Assembly: GCF_000429985.1 (NCBI RefSeq)
Contig: NZ_AUCX01000007.1
Coordinates: forward strand, 1-64,000
From: Maridesulfovibrio bastinii DSM 16055
Lineage (GTDB): Bacteria > Desulfobacterota > Desulfovibrionia > Desulfovibrionales > Desulfovibrionaceae
Direction of reading: 5' to 3'
DNA: 64,000 nucleotides
The notes under the pieces were generated by a model that saw only the letters and a list, made by a program, of their open reading frames with translations, ran no database searches and was not told the DNA's origin. Position numbers and translations under genes: made by a program. Positions 17,110 to 26,216 of the stretch are shown one piece after another. Within the stretch, counting starts at the first letter, position 1, and every line of letters starts with the position of its first letter.

Positions 17110-20100
17110 ATGGCAGCCAGCTCTTCACCATGTTATTCCTGCGTTGTTGACAACTCTCCAGTATTTACATGGCAATGCCATATCTTTATCAGCACCTTGC
17201 TGCATAACTGCAATGTTGCTGCTGACAATATTTATATTCATACAATAGACCCTTCTCCGACTTTATTAAAATATCTTGATTCAGCAGGAGTAAACATTGT
17301 TTCTGCCCAACGTTTCGGAGACGGAAAATATTGTAACAAGCTGGCACAATTTGAAACCGGAGCCTTGAAAGAGGCCGAGCATGTTTTTCTATGTGACTGT
17401 GATCTTGCATTTGCTCAAAATATTGATGAACTGAGCCGTAGCAACGTCGTTTCCGGTAAAATCGTTGATTTCCCTAATCCTGATGTAGAAATTCTGGAGC
17501 ATATTTTTGATAAATATGAGTGCTGTCATCCTGAGCTGGTCGACACCTATACAGGAAAATCATTTAAAACAAATTGCAATGGGGGATTATATAGTATTCC
17601 CCGAAAGTATTTTGAACCTTTGGGAGAAATTTGGCGTGAATTTTCGCTGGCCCTGCTGAATGACCGGGAGGTATTGGAATTACTTGGGGCCAAACGTATT
17701 CATATTGATCAGATTACCTTTGCAATGTCTATAGCAAAACTTGATATTCCATTTTCAAGCCTTGATGATAGCTATAATTTTCCTGTTCATGTTCCTAAAA
17801 TAAAAGATAAAATCTCTGAAATACTTGGTGGTGACAGGCCAAAGGTACTGCATTACCATAAAAAGATTGATCATTGTGGCAACCTGCTGCCATTTAATGT
17901 CGCCACTGTAGACGCCAGTATCAATGCGGTGAATTCAACCCTGATGAAGGAATTCAATAATAAAATTTTTTGGGATTATAGATATGCAGAGCATCCCTCA
18001 CTCGGCTCAGGTGTAGGTTCACGAGGTGATTTAAAAGTAATAAAGAGGCGAATTTTAAAAGCTCTGGGTATTGAAAAATCCGCTTCGGTTCTTGATGTCG
18101 GCTGTGGTGACGGAGAGATCGTTAAGGGGTTGGAGATTTCTGCTTACAGCGGCATTGATATGTCCTTAGAATCTTTGGAGCTGATTAAAAAAAGAATCCC
18201 TGCTGCAAAAGTATTCAATTTTTTTGAAAAGGAGAAAGCCGACAGGGCTGAGGTTGTGGTCTGCCTTGATGTTCTGCTGCATCAGGATAATCTGAAAGAC
18301 TATAACGAGCTTATACGTTTTATTGCAGATAAAGCTGAAAAGCGTCTTATTGTCTCCGGCTACGGAGCTAAAGAAAGTCTCGATAAATCAGCCATGTGCA
18401 GATTTTATGAAGAGCTGCGAACCTCACTGGAAAAGACAGGAAAATTTGCCCGCATCTTTAAGATAGCTGAATACAGGAATCTTGATGTTCTTGTTGCTGA
18501 AAAAAAAGATTCACTAACTCATGAGGCTCTAAATCCCAATGATATAAAAGATGAAGTTGTTGCCGGTTTGCTTCCATCGCATGAGATGAGTGATCTTTTC
18601 CTTACATGTCTTGCTGTTTCAAGAAATTGTTTCGGCTGGCATACCAAACAGTATTCCCGTGCTTTTGAGTATCCATGGGTGATGGCACAATTCGATACTG
18701 ATTTGCAGGGGGTCTCTGTAGCTGAATTCGGTGCCGGTATTTCAGCCCTGCCTGTTTTGTTATCCATGCGTGGTGCTGATGTTTATACTTATGATCACGG
18801 CAAAGAAGTTTTTCTTGAAGAAGTAGCAGCAAAAAATGAATGGGGCTTCTTTGATTATTCCGTACTTGATTCGGGTATAGTTTCAAAAAATAAAACCCTG
18901 TGCAGTGGCGATATCCCGGATGAGAGTCTGGACTTCTGGTATTCTGTCAGTGTTATTGAACATGTTCCAGCTGTAGTAAGACATGATATTTTACAGATAA
19001 TGCGGGCCTCTTTGAAAACAGGAGGCCGACTTATTTTAACAATCGATTTGTATAAAGACAGCGAAGATCTTTGGAATTATTGTAACGGTAAAGTCATTGA
19101 AACTATAGATGAGCACGGCACTGTGGATTCTTTTCTGCAGGAGCTAAGAGCTCATGGGTTTGAGCAGATTAGCTCACATATTCAGAGAATGCCTGCCTCA
19201 GAGAGAATTGATGTTTTATATATTTCGGCATGCAAAGGGAATGTTCCCGATGAGGTAGCAGATGTATCCTGCGAAAATTGTGCTGATGAGCCTGAGTCAG
19301 TTGAAAATTTAGCGGTAAGCAGTGCTGGAGATGCAGGAGCAGCGTCTCAGATTTCAGCAGGTGCCTCGCTGGATACTGCTGATGGTCCTATTCATTCAGA
19401 ACAAAATTTTGAAGATAAAGTGCATAAATTGCATTGTGTCAATGAAACTGAGCATGGAAAAAATATTATTGAAATAGTGAGAAGATTTTTCTCCTCGCCT
19501 AACGATTTAAGATCGAGACTGCTCGCAAAATGGGAACAAAGAGTTATTGAAAGGTCACATCATTTCGATAAGGTCTGGTATTTACACACAAATGAAGATG
19601 TCAAAGCTGCCGGTGTTGATCCAATTGTTCATTATGTAAATTATGGATGGCGTGAAGGACGCGATCCTTCAGGTATTTTTAGTACAAACGAATATCTTGC
19701 AAAGTATCCTGAACTTTCTTCAAAAAATATCTGCCCGTTAGTGCATTTCATCCGTACCGGGGGATATTTTAATACGGATGTAGATATAGATGCGATAATA
19801 CCGGCACAGGTTCTTAATTTGGTTAGCCCGGTTAATTTCAAGAGTGCTTACGAATTAGGGAACAAGAAAACCAAAGGTGTTCCTTATGCCATATCTTATC
19901 GTTCCAGAGGTATTGAGTATACTTCTCTGGATATGAACGCTCTTGACGGAGCAGTGCCTGTTGATCTTGCCAGACCTGTAGATTTGCCACCAAAAGATAT
20001 TGTTATGAATATCGGTACAATTGAACATGTCGTAGATCAGGAAGAAGCTTTTAGAAATGTGCATGTGCTTGCAAAGTCAAGGATGGTTCACTGGGTTCCT

Positions 20101-20346
20101 CTTACGGATAATCATCCTGATCATGGTGCATGGGGCTACAGTTTTGAATTCTTTAAGGAGCTTGCAAGGCTTAACGCTTATTCTATTGAAAAAATGTATA
20201 TCGAGAATTCATTCAAACATTGGAATCTTGTGTGTTGCTCTCTTAAGAAAACTGTTGATACCGGCAGAATTTTTGAGTGGTCTGGTGTCCTGCAAGAAAT
20301 GCTGACATATAATGAAAACGGCACTAGAGAAGTTGATTACAGATAA
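17110..20346 (+). CDS. Multidomain glycan protein: glycosyltransferase plus three methyltransferase-like domains
   Basis: At 1078 residues this is a fusion. Residues ~1-285 look like a GT-A glycosyltransferase: CDCDLAFAQNID (the DxD at 96-98), a later NGGLYSIPRKYF, and VLHYHKKIDH. Residues ~320-450 hold a Rossmann methyltransferase (SVLDVGCGDGEIVKGLE). Residues ~530-710 hold a second (VAEFGAGISALPVLLSM). Around 815-860 there is the FDKVWYLHTNEDVKAAGVDP...GWREGRDPS module often attached to polysaccharide enzymes. Residues ~900-1065 are a third, degenerate methyltransferase-like domain (MNIGTIEHVVDQEEAF). No signal peptide, so cytoplasmic. Likely role: building or capping a surface polysaccharide. 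The order of domain activity is unknown. Confidence 0.8.
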   Translation: MAASSSPCYSCVVDNSPVFTWQCHIFISTLLHNCNVAADNIYIHTIDPSPTLLKYLDSAGVNIVSAQRFGDGKYCNKLAQFETGALKEAEHVFLCDCDLAFAQNIDELSRSNVVSGKIVDFPNPDVEILEHIFDKYECCHPELVDTYTGKSFKTNCNGGLYSIPRKYFEPLGEIWREFSLALLNDREVLELLGAKRIHIDQITFAMSIAKLDIPFSSLDDSYNFPVHVPKIKDKISEILGGDRPKVLHYHKKIDHCGNLLPFNVATVDASINAVNSTLMKEFNNKIFWDYRYAEHPSLGSGVGSRGDLKVIKRRILKALGIEKSASVLDVGCGDGEIVKGLEISAYSGIDMSLESLELIKKRIPAAKVFNFFEKEKADRAEVVVCLDVLLHQDNLKDYNELIRFIADKAEKRLIVSGYGAKESLDKSAMCRFYEELRTSLEKTGKFARIFKIAEYRNLDVLVAEKKDSLTHEALNPNDIKDEVVAGLLPSHEMSDLFLTCLAVSRNCFGWHTKQYSRAFEYPWVMAQFDTDLQGVSVAEFGAGISALPVLLSMRGADVYTYDHGKEVFLEEVAAKNEWGFFDYSVLDSGIVSKNKTLCSGDIPDESLDFWYSVSVIEHVPAVVRHDILQIMRASLKTGGRLILTIDLYKDSEDLWNYCNGKVIETIDEHGTVDSFLQELRAHGFEQISSHIQRMPASERIDVLYISACKGNVPDEVADVSCENCADEPESVENLAVSSAGDAGAASQISAGASLDTADGPIHSEQNFEDKVHKLHCVNETEHGKNIIEIVRRFFSSPNDLRSRLLAKWEQRVIERSHHFDKVWYLHTNEDVKAAGVDPIVHYVNYGWREGRDPSGIFSTNEYLAKYPELSSKNICPLVHFIRTGGYFNTDVDIDAIIPAQVLNLVSPVNFKSAYELGNKKTKGVPYAISYRSRGIEYTSLDMNALDGAVPVDLARPVDLPPKDIVMNIGTIEHVVDQEEAFRNVHVLAKSRMVHWVPLTDNHPDHGAWGYSFEFFKELARLNAYSIEKMYIENSFKHWNLVCCSLKKTVDTGRIFEWSGVLQEMLTYNENGTREVDYR

Positions 20347-20745
20347 TATTTGCAATTGCTTGATCTTAAATTATTAAAAAATATTTCATCCTTTTTTTTA
20401 AGTTTTTTATCTCGCCTATTCCTTCCTTTTTACCTTTCAAACAGACGTTATATATTTTATAGTGTGGTGAGGACGCCAATAATTTAGTAAAGTAGTATTT
20501 AAATGTCTATACGTAGCAGAATCTATTATTTAAGTTCTTTCCGGTATGTCTTTAGTTAACGTCTATACTTACAACAACTATTGTAATTGATTTAAAAGAA
20601 AGTTGTATCTGAAGATATTAGTTTTTATTTATACTTACAAAATATGGAAAGGATATTTATTTTTTTGTATAATTTACTGAAAATTATTATATCATAATAT
20701 TATACAATAATTTTTGAGTAAATTGTAGCACTTTTGGGAGTTAAC
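20347..20745. promoter_or_regulatory. Very AT-rich promoter region of the SGNH/FkbH-like operon
   Basis: This ~400-base stretch has no ORF or terminator I can support. It is markedly more AT-rich than its neighbours. The octamer GTCTATAC occurs at about 20503 and 20561, which may be chance. Confidence 0.35.
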
Positions 20746-21633
20746 TTGGCGGATAAGTTAAGAGTTCTTGTTATTGGCGGGAGTGAGTCCAATAGAAGAC
20801 GCGTTCCTTCTGTTGGGATGGAAGAAAATACTCAGTGGGCTAAGATTTTAGATACACGCAATGAAGTACGCGGATACTGGCCCGCATTTTTAATGCATTA
20901 TCTGGATGCCAGAGCTTCCGGCTGTGAACTGCCGGGCATAGATTCTCTAAGCGGTTTTGGTAAAGGGCACTATCTGTATGATCGCAGGTCTGCTTATGAG
21001 TGGGAATCAGCAATACTTTGGAATGTGGCCATGCCTGCAACAAATGCCATGTTTGGTCTGGATTTTCTGATTCACCATAAGGAAAGGTTCAGAGCTTTTT
21101 CTCCGGACATAATAGTTTTTTGTCTTGGTTCAGTGGACTGTATGGAAATTGATATCGAGAGAACAGCGGAAGATATTCAGGAACCGGGGTCTGTCAGCGG
21201 ACTGGATGATGATATGAAAATGACATATCCTTATTGCAGTATTGCTGAAGAATTCAGGGTTATTATGGAGAATATCTCAAAAACTGTTTCATGGATAAGC
21301 AATGGAGGCCGGGTCTGCCAATTGGATATTATCGGTGGTGCTCTTAAAAGCACAAACTATGATCAGCGGGTCAGAGCATTCAGTCGTGTCGTTCAGGATA
21401 ACTGTCTTAAATTCGGTTTTGAATTTATAAGGCTCCCATATCTGGAAAATGCTTCGGGAGATGAAGTCTTTAATTGGTTGCATAAAGTCGATAACCATCC
21501 CAACGACAAGATGAATGAAGCCATAGCTGCCAGCATTCTTCCGTTTGTTCCTGACAGTCATAATTTTAGTGGTCCGCAAAATGAAATTCCGGTTCCAGTT
21601 ATTAGGGTTTCAAGTTTGGGGAATAGAAAATGA
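20746..21633 (+). CDS. SGNH/GDSL-like hydrolase
   Basis: The 295-residue protein opens with RVLVIGGSESNRRR (block I Ser in GGSES), has VFCLGSVDCMEID (block III-like) and ends with NWLHKVDNHPNDKMNEAIA, the block V DxxH. This is the SGNH catalytic arrangement used by esterases and O-acyl transferases of polysaccharides. No signal peptide, so cytoplasmic. TTG 20746 is chosen: GGGAG ends 5 bases upstream, while the TTG at 20734 lacks a site. Its stop overlaps the next ATG (ATGA), so it is coupled to the lipoyl-like gene. A role in acyl-group transfer or removal on a glycan precursor is inferred. Confidence 0.65.
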   Translation: MADKLRVLVIGGSESNRRRVPSVGMEENTQWAKILDTRNEVRGYWPAFLMHYLDARASGCELPGIDSLSGFGKGHYLYDRRSAYEWESAILWNVAMPATNAMFGLDFLIHHKERFRAFSPDIIVFCLGSVDCMEIDIERTAEDIQEPGSVSGLDDDMKMTYPYCSIAEEFRVIMENISKTVSWISNGGRVCQLDIIGGALKSTNYDQRVRAFSRVVQDNCLKFGFEFIRLPYLENASGDEVFNWLHKVDNHPNDKMNEAIAASILPFVPDSHNFSGPQNEIPVPVIRVSSLGNRK

Positions 21634-21926
21634 AACTTAGAATCCCCGTAATTTTAGAAAATTCGAAAGTTAAGTGTGATGTTCGAGGATTTAGCCTTAA
21701 GGCTGGTGATTTTGTTAAGACCGGAGATTTTATAGCAGAATTGCGGTATGAAGTGATCGAGGATTCATATTCTGACTGTCCTCTTGTATATTATGGAGAT
21801 TTAATTGCCGCGGCTTCCGGCTCAGTCATAACCGTTGAAACAAATTCAACTGGCGGGGCAGGCATGGTTCTTGGTGAAATTGGAGACGGTGAAGGCGATT
21901 TCCCAGTAACATTTGAAACGCTTTAA
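21630..21926 (+). CDS. Lipoyl/biotinyl-like small domain without the modified lysine
   Basis: The 98-residue protein reads VRGFSLKAGDFVKTGDFIAELRYEV ... AAASGSVITVETNSTGGAGMVLGEIGDG, the half-barrel hairpin layout of lipoyl and biotinyl carrier domains (vkxGDxVxxGDxIaxi ... sGxv). The lysine that carries lipoate or biotin in the hairpin turn is not evident. It may be a structural relative or a carrier that uses another residue. It lies between the SGNH-like and FkbH-like genes with overlapping start, where an acyl carrier protein would be expected in a classic FkbH system. Recognition is by pattern only. Confidence 0.5.
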   Translation: MKLRIPVILENSKVKCDVRGFSLKAGDFVKTGDFIAELRYEVIEDSYSDCPLVYYGDLIAAASGSVITVETNSTGGAGMVLGEIGDGEGDFPVTFETL

Positions 21927-21936
21927 GGTTGTAACT

Positions 21937-23493
21937 TTGGATCGGATAAAACTTATTTTTGTGGATCTGGATAATACTTTCTGGAATGGAATTTTGCTTG
22001 AGGATAACTTTTCAGAAATCAGCCTTAATATTCCACTGGTAGAAAAGCTGATACATCTTGATAAATCGGGAGTCCTTTTGGCTGTCGTGAGCAGGAATCA
22101 TGCTGACGAGGTTGAAGATGCTCTTAAATCCTTTGGATTGTCATCTCTTTTTGTCTCCTGTGAAATTTCTTTTAAGCCCAAATCTGAAGCTATTCATAAT
22201 TTATTAAGATTTTTCCGTTTTGCTCCGTCAGCGTGTTTGTTTGTGGATGATTCTGCTTTTGAGAGAGCAGAGGTCCGGCATGCTTTCCCTGATATGAGAA
22301 CCGTTTCCCCTGAAGATTTTATCAATCTTGATGATGAAAATATGTGGGCTTACGCAAGCTCCTATGATGCCGCTTTGACCCGGAAAAAATCTTATGTGGA
22401 AGAACGTCAGCGTAAAAATGACGAAGATTCATACTGCGGTACATTCAGGCAGTTCTTAAAACAAAGTGAGCTTACCCTTAAGCTTTCTCCCGCCTCGGCT
22501 GATTCTGTCGGCAGAATCAGCGAACTGGCCAAACGAACAAACCAGATAAATTTTTCCGCTAATAGATATTCAATTGAAGAAGTGGAGCAGCTTCTAAAAT
22601 CTGAACGCTTTATGTGCTATGTTGCCGAAGTTTCAGACCGCTACGGGGATTATGGCCTTGTTGGTTTTGCCTGTATCCGGCTGGAAAAGGAGTCTGCAGT
22701 GGTACAGGATTTAATGCTTTCCTGCCGGGTTCAGAGTAAAGGTATCGAATCGGCAATAATTGTGATGCTCGCAGAAAAAGTTAAATCTTCCGGTTTGAAA
22801 AAAATGGTTGGATTGTTTCGCCCTACACGCCGTAACGGTCAGATTGCAGGAGCCTATCAGAAATTAGGATTTTCCCCCGCAGGAACCTGCGGAGAGTATC
22901 AGAAATTTGAAATAGAGCTTGATGGCTGTGAATTTAATTCTCCAGCCCACATCAGCATGGTCTATTGTGATGCCTCCTCTGACGGAGGAGAATCAGGAAT
23001 CCCGTTTGTCCGCAATATTGTTCAGGATGCTGTGAATCGGAAATTTATTTGTGGTGATATACTTGATGTAGGTGCCGGTTGGGATGGAGTTTTAGGCGAA
23101 GACTGTGATGAATTTTTAGAAATTGAAGGTAATAAACATATCCGTCTTGATATGGAGAAAAGAGCCCGCACCGACATTGTGGCGGATGCCACGAACATGG
23201 CTGTTGTCGGCGATGAAACTGTTGATTCGGTACTGTGTCTTGAGGTTCTGGAACATTGTGCCAACCCGTTTACCCTAAGCTCTGAAATTTTGAGGGTTCT
23301 GCGTCCCGGTGGATGTGCAGTTGTTTCAGCCCCTATGAATTATGTTATTCATGATACTCCGGGTGACTATTGGCGTTTTACTCCGGATGGCCTCAAAATG
23401 TTGTTTTCTGATAAAATAACTGTTGTTTCTGAATTTGTAGAAGGAGATAGCGATTTTCCTGTAAGGACTATTCTGATCTTTAGAAAAAAATAA
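21937..23493 (+). CDS. FkbH-like HAD phosphatase/GNAT protein fused to a methyltransferase
   Basis: Residues ~5-130 are a HAD phosphatase domain (LIFVDLDNTFWNGIL with DxDxT, VVSRN, FVDDSAFERAEVR). Residues ~160-330 are GNAT-like (LAKRTNQINFSANRYS, GDYGLVGFACIRLE, GLKKMVGLFRPTRRNGQ...YQKLGF), the FkbH pattern. FkbH proteins load glyceryl units from 1,3-bisphosphoglycerate onto a carrier protein. Residues ~370-515 add a SAM methyltransferase (DILDVGAGWDG, VLCLEVLEHCANPF, LRPGGCAVVSAPM). TTG 21937 is preferred as AAGG precedes it by 9 bases; TTG 21913 is an alternative. The neighbours suggest decoration of a surface polysaccharide. Confidence 0.78.
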   Translation: MDRIKLIFVDLDNTFWNGILLEDNFSEISLNIPLVEKLIHLDKSGVLLAVVSRNHADEVEDALKSFGLSSLFVSCEISFKPKSEAIHNLLRFFRFAPSACLFVDDSAFERAEVRHAFPDMRTVSPEDFINLDDENMWAYASSYDAALTRKKSYVEERQRKNDEDSYCGTFRQFLKQSELTLKLSPASADSVGRISELAKRTNQINFSANRYSIEEVEQLLKSERFMCYVAEVSDRYGDYGLVGFACIRLEKESAVVQDLMLSCRVQSKGIESAIIVMLAEKVKSSGLKKMVGLFRPTRRNGQIAGAYQKLGFSPAGTCGEYQKFEIELDGCEFNSPAHISMVYCDASSDGGESGIPFVRNIVQDAVNRKFICGDILDVGAGWDGVLGEDCDEFLEIEGNKHIRLDMEKRARTDIVADATNMAVVGDETVDSVLCLEVLEHCANPFTLSSEILRVLRPGGCAVVSAPMNYVIHDTPGDYWRFTPDGLKMLFSDKITVVSEFVEGDSDFPVRTILIFRKK

Positions 23494-23787
23494 TAATATG
23501 TTTTATAATATAGTTTATTTTAGATTTTAAAAATAAGTTTTTTTGTTTTATTTTGCTATTGCTTTTATTCTTTGCTTTTATTGTAAAATAAATAGATTTA
23601 TATTCAATTGTGTAGCAAATTTTATTGTTATTGATTATCAATTATACCGTATAGTAATTAAATTTTTGCAATAAATTACTTCAAATCTGTTTAATACTTT
23701 TATCCATAACATTCTTTATATCAAATATTGTATCTCTGTAACAATAATTATCTTGTCTTAATTATTGTTAATGGTTATATAGCTTCT

Positions 23788-24480
23788 ATGAAAAAATATA
23801 TAACTACATTAATAACTCTGGCAGTATTGTTTTTGTCTGTACCTTCCTATGCAGGATGGGTACTGTACGATGATTTCAGCTCTGGTATTGATGAAACGAA
23901 GTGGGCTTTATATCCTGAGGGTAATGCAACTATATCTTACTCTTTGGGTGGTGCTTCTTTAATCAGTAGGAATCAGGAAAGTTATCCTCACATAGAGGCT
24001 CTTGCAATTCCTGCCACTGCCCGCGGATTAAGATTTGATCTAACTTATATGTATCAGGAGGATTTTGAAGCCATTGCTTATTGCAATATCGGAAAATCGC
24101 AGGACGATTGGCATGACTTTATGGTTGGTGCCGGATCTGACAGTGGCTATTCAGGTATTTTTAGTGTCAAAGAAGATTATGGCGGAGAAACTTTTAAAAC
24201 ACATTTAAAGGCTAATTTTAACTTTGCTGAAGGATCTAAGCAGATTGAATTTTTGTTCAACGATAAAGCTGTGCAAGCCGATTATACTGTAGATGGTGTG
24301 AAAAATACTACACTTTTTGTTTATCCTGTAAGTGTGTATAGGGCAGATCCAAAGTTTACTATAGGGCTAAGAGTGAGAGCTGATCATACTGCATCAGCTA
24401 CCATAGATAACGTTTATTATTATGTTCCCGATAATGGAAAGAGTTATATGCCTGCTCTGAATCTGCTTTTGCTGAATTAA
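23788..24480 (+). CDS. Secreted protein, probable beta-sandwich (lectin-like)
   Basis: The 230-residue product has a Sec signal peptide (MKKYITTLITLAVLFLSVPSYA) and a mature domain beginning WVLYDDFSSGIDETKWALYPEGNATISYSLGGASLISR, the opening of concanavalin-like beta-sandwich domains found in glycan-binding and glycosidase proteins. No catalytic Glu pair was identified. ATG 23788 is chosen because it starts the signal peptide; the frame is open 20 codons upstream. No strong ribosome site is seen. The ~290 bases before it are extremely AT-rich and hold nothing else I can support. It may belong with the surface-glycan genes just upstream. Confidence 0.65.
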   Translation: MKKYITTLITLAVLFLSVPSYAGWVLYDDFSSGIDETKWALYPEGNATISYSLGGASLISRNQESYPHIEALAIPATARGLRFDLTYMYQEDFEAIAYCNIGKSQDDWHDFMVGAGSDSGYSGIFSVKEDYGGETFKTHLKANFNFAEGSKQIEFLFNDKAVQADYTVDGVKNTTLFVYPVSVYRADPKFTIGLRVRADHTASATIDNVYYYVPDNGKSYMPALNLLLLN

Positions 24481-24561
24481 TAAGTCCGCAAAGTATAAAG
24501 AGTGCCAGAATTTTTCCAATAAAAATGTAGTTATTGGTTTAAATAATTGAAGATACTGATC

Positions 24562-24595
24562 ATGGCGACACTATAAAATGGTGTCGCCATTTTTG
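24562..24595. terminator. Bidirectional terminator overlapping the GntR gene stop codon
   Basis: Perfect stem ATGGCGACAC / GTGTCGCCAT with T run on the plus strand and A-rich opposite flank. It serves the secreted-protein gene, and the minus-strand regulator gene ends inside it. Confidence 0.85.
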
Positions 24596-25446
24596 TAGGC
24601 CGCATCAATCACAGGGTAGTGTTTTTTTATGAAACTTTTAATGAAAACTATATGTTGAAGCATGTGACGTCTGGCTCCTTCTTTATCTTTCTGAATTATG
24701 GCGCCAAGTATTTTAAAATGATGTTTTTCAATTATTTCGAGGTTGAAAGGAGTTTCGTACAGCAGTGAATGGAGAGCATTTATTTCTTCAAACATCTGCT
24801 CATAAAATTTCTTAATCAGATCAATATATACCAGATTATGAGTTGCGTAGGCTATGTTAATGTGGAAATTCATATCAGCATCCCTTGCTGAACTCATATC
24901 CTGCCTGTTTGCCGGTATTTTTGATAAAGACTCTTTAAGTCTTTTTATATCCTCAAAGGTTGCTCGCTCTACAGCCATCACAACTCCTTGTCCCTCAAGC
25001 CCTGCACGAACTTCCAGAAGATCGTTTAATGAGTTCAGATGTGGGTAAGTTACACAGGAAAAATGGCAGTTACTTTTTTGCGTGGAATTGTCTTTGATGA
25101 AAATTCCTTGGCCTTCACGTACTTCAAGATAATTGGAACTAATTAGTTTTTTTATGGCATCTTCCACTGAAGATACCGAAACAAGCAGAATCTCGGAAAG
25201 TCTCCTGACTGATAAAAGTTTATCCCCGGGTTTCAAGTCTTCGCGGTATATACTTTCCTGAATGCGGCTGAAAACAAGCTCCTGCTCAGTAACTGACTTG
25301 CGGCTGATTATAAAAGCCTGCTGCGCTTCATCTATAAGTTTAGAGCGCAGGGCATCACAGATCAGATCTTCCGTATTTTCATATTCCCCGGAATCCAGCT
25401 GTTTTTTTATTTCGTTTTCCAGTTCAGGAGTTACGGAAATCTGCAT
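24571..25446 (-). CDS. Ribbon-helix-helix plus GntR (FadR/FCD) transcriptional regulator
   Basis: The 291-residue protein begins with a ParD-like ribbon-helix-helix module (MQISVTPELENEIKKQLDSGEYENTEDLICDALRSKL). Residues ~55-120 are a GntR winged HTH (IYREDLKPGDKLLSVRRLSEILLVSVSSVEDAIKKLISSNYLEVREGQGIFI). Residues ~135-280 are an FCD effector domain with metal-binding-type residues (DADMNFHINIA, KHHFKILGAI, RRHMLQH). ATG 25446 is chosen, with GAGG 9 bases upstream. Having two different DNA-binding folds in one chain is unusual. It is a candidate regulator of the downstream transport genes, whose promoters share a palindromic motif; this link is inference. Confidence 0.85.
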   Translation of the reverse strand: MQISVTPELENEIKKQLDSGEYENTEDLICDALRSKLIDEAQQAFIISRKSVTEQELVFSRIQESIYREDLKPGDKLLSVRRLSEILLVSVSSVEDAIKKLISSNYLEVREGQGIFIKDNSTQKSNCHFSCVTYPHLNSLNDLLEVRAGLEGQGVVMAVERATFEDIKRLKESLSKIPANRQDMSSARDADMNFHINIAYATHNLVYIDLIKKFYEQMFEEINALHSLLYETPFNLEIIEKHHFKILGAIIQKDKEGARRHMLQHIVFIKSFIKKHYPVIDAAYKNGDTIL

Positions 25447-25573
25447 TTTGGCTATCCTCATCGTTATTAGTTTTTTTCAGAAATATATTAAAAAAAATAT
25501 TTCGGAAAAGTCTATAATAATAAGTATGCGGGCAGGAACTTAATTTCCTCGAAAGCAAGGGATGCCAACGATC

Positions 25574-25894
25574 TTAGATGATAATCACTCCGTTTTGCCC
25601 GGTAATTAAGAAGCCGTAGGTGAGACAATCATTCCCATTTTCTTTTATGCTCTCATGTGCGCCATAATTAAATCTGGGCTGCATGGATTTAATACCCCGA
25701 AAGTTCTGCTCATCTTCAGCCGGTTTGGTGCTGAATTTATTACCCATTGTTTTACTGCGGGATAATTCTCTGCGCGAATCATTAAGTCTGTAGCATTCTT
25801 CTAACTCTCCATAATGTTTATTTATAGTGCGTTCCAAAAACTTCTTCCACATTAGGATGAAAGCAGTATGCTCTATACGCATAATGTATTTCAT
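25574..25894 (-). CDS. Doubtful small ORF
   Basis: A 106-codon frame in an otherwise empty 770-base gap. The product is hydrophilic and basic in its middle (RRELSRSKTMGNKFSTKP) with no signal peptide, domain or motif I recognise, and there is no clear ribosome site before its ATG. It could be a chance ORF. It is listed because the CGTGAC palindrome at 25953-25980 lies about 60 bases upstream of its start and could be its operator rather than that of the outer-membrane gene. Confidence 0.25.
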   Translation of the reverse strand: MKYIMRIEHTAFILMWKKFLERTINKHYGELEECYRLNDSRRELSRSKTMGNKFSTKPAEDEQNFRGIKSMQPRFNYGAHESIKENGNDCLTYGFLITGQNGVIII

Positions 25895-25952
25895 ACTTTT
25901 GTAGTATTAATTAAAAAGTATTGAATGATAGTTGTTACTGTTAAGCCATTGG

Positions 25953-25980
25953 TGTCACGAATGTTCAAAGAGACGTGACA
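25953..25980. promoter_or_regulatory. Inverted repeat GTCACG-N14-CGTGAC, copy 1
   Basis: TGTCACG at 25953-25959 and CGTGACA at 25974-25980, a perfect 7-base inverted repeat. The half sites are centred 20 bases apart, about two helical turns. The same six-base halves and same 14-base spacing recur at 27408-27433 before the BtuF-like gene. The likely role is a shared operator. Confidence 0.55.
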
Positions 25981-26216
25981 GGATTGGCACTAAATTAAAC
26001 TCTGCTTATAGACTCACTCAGGTGTTGAAAGTGAATGTTGTAATGATTTTGAATGATATAAAACTAACCATCCTTATTTAAATTAAATTTGAAAATAGTT
26101 TTATATTATTTGCCTGTGTTGATGCTGAGTGATGCTAATTTAAAAATTTCGTAAAAACTTTGATATTTAAAGATGTGCTATTATTCTTTGAATATTAATA
26201 GTTGTTGGGGGGTACA

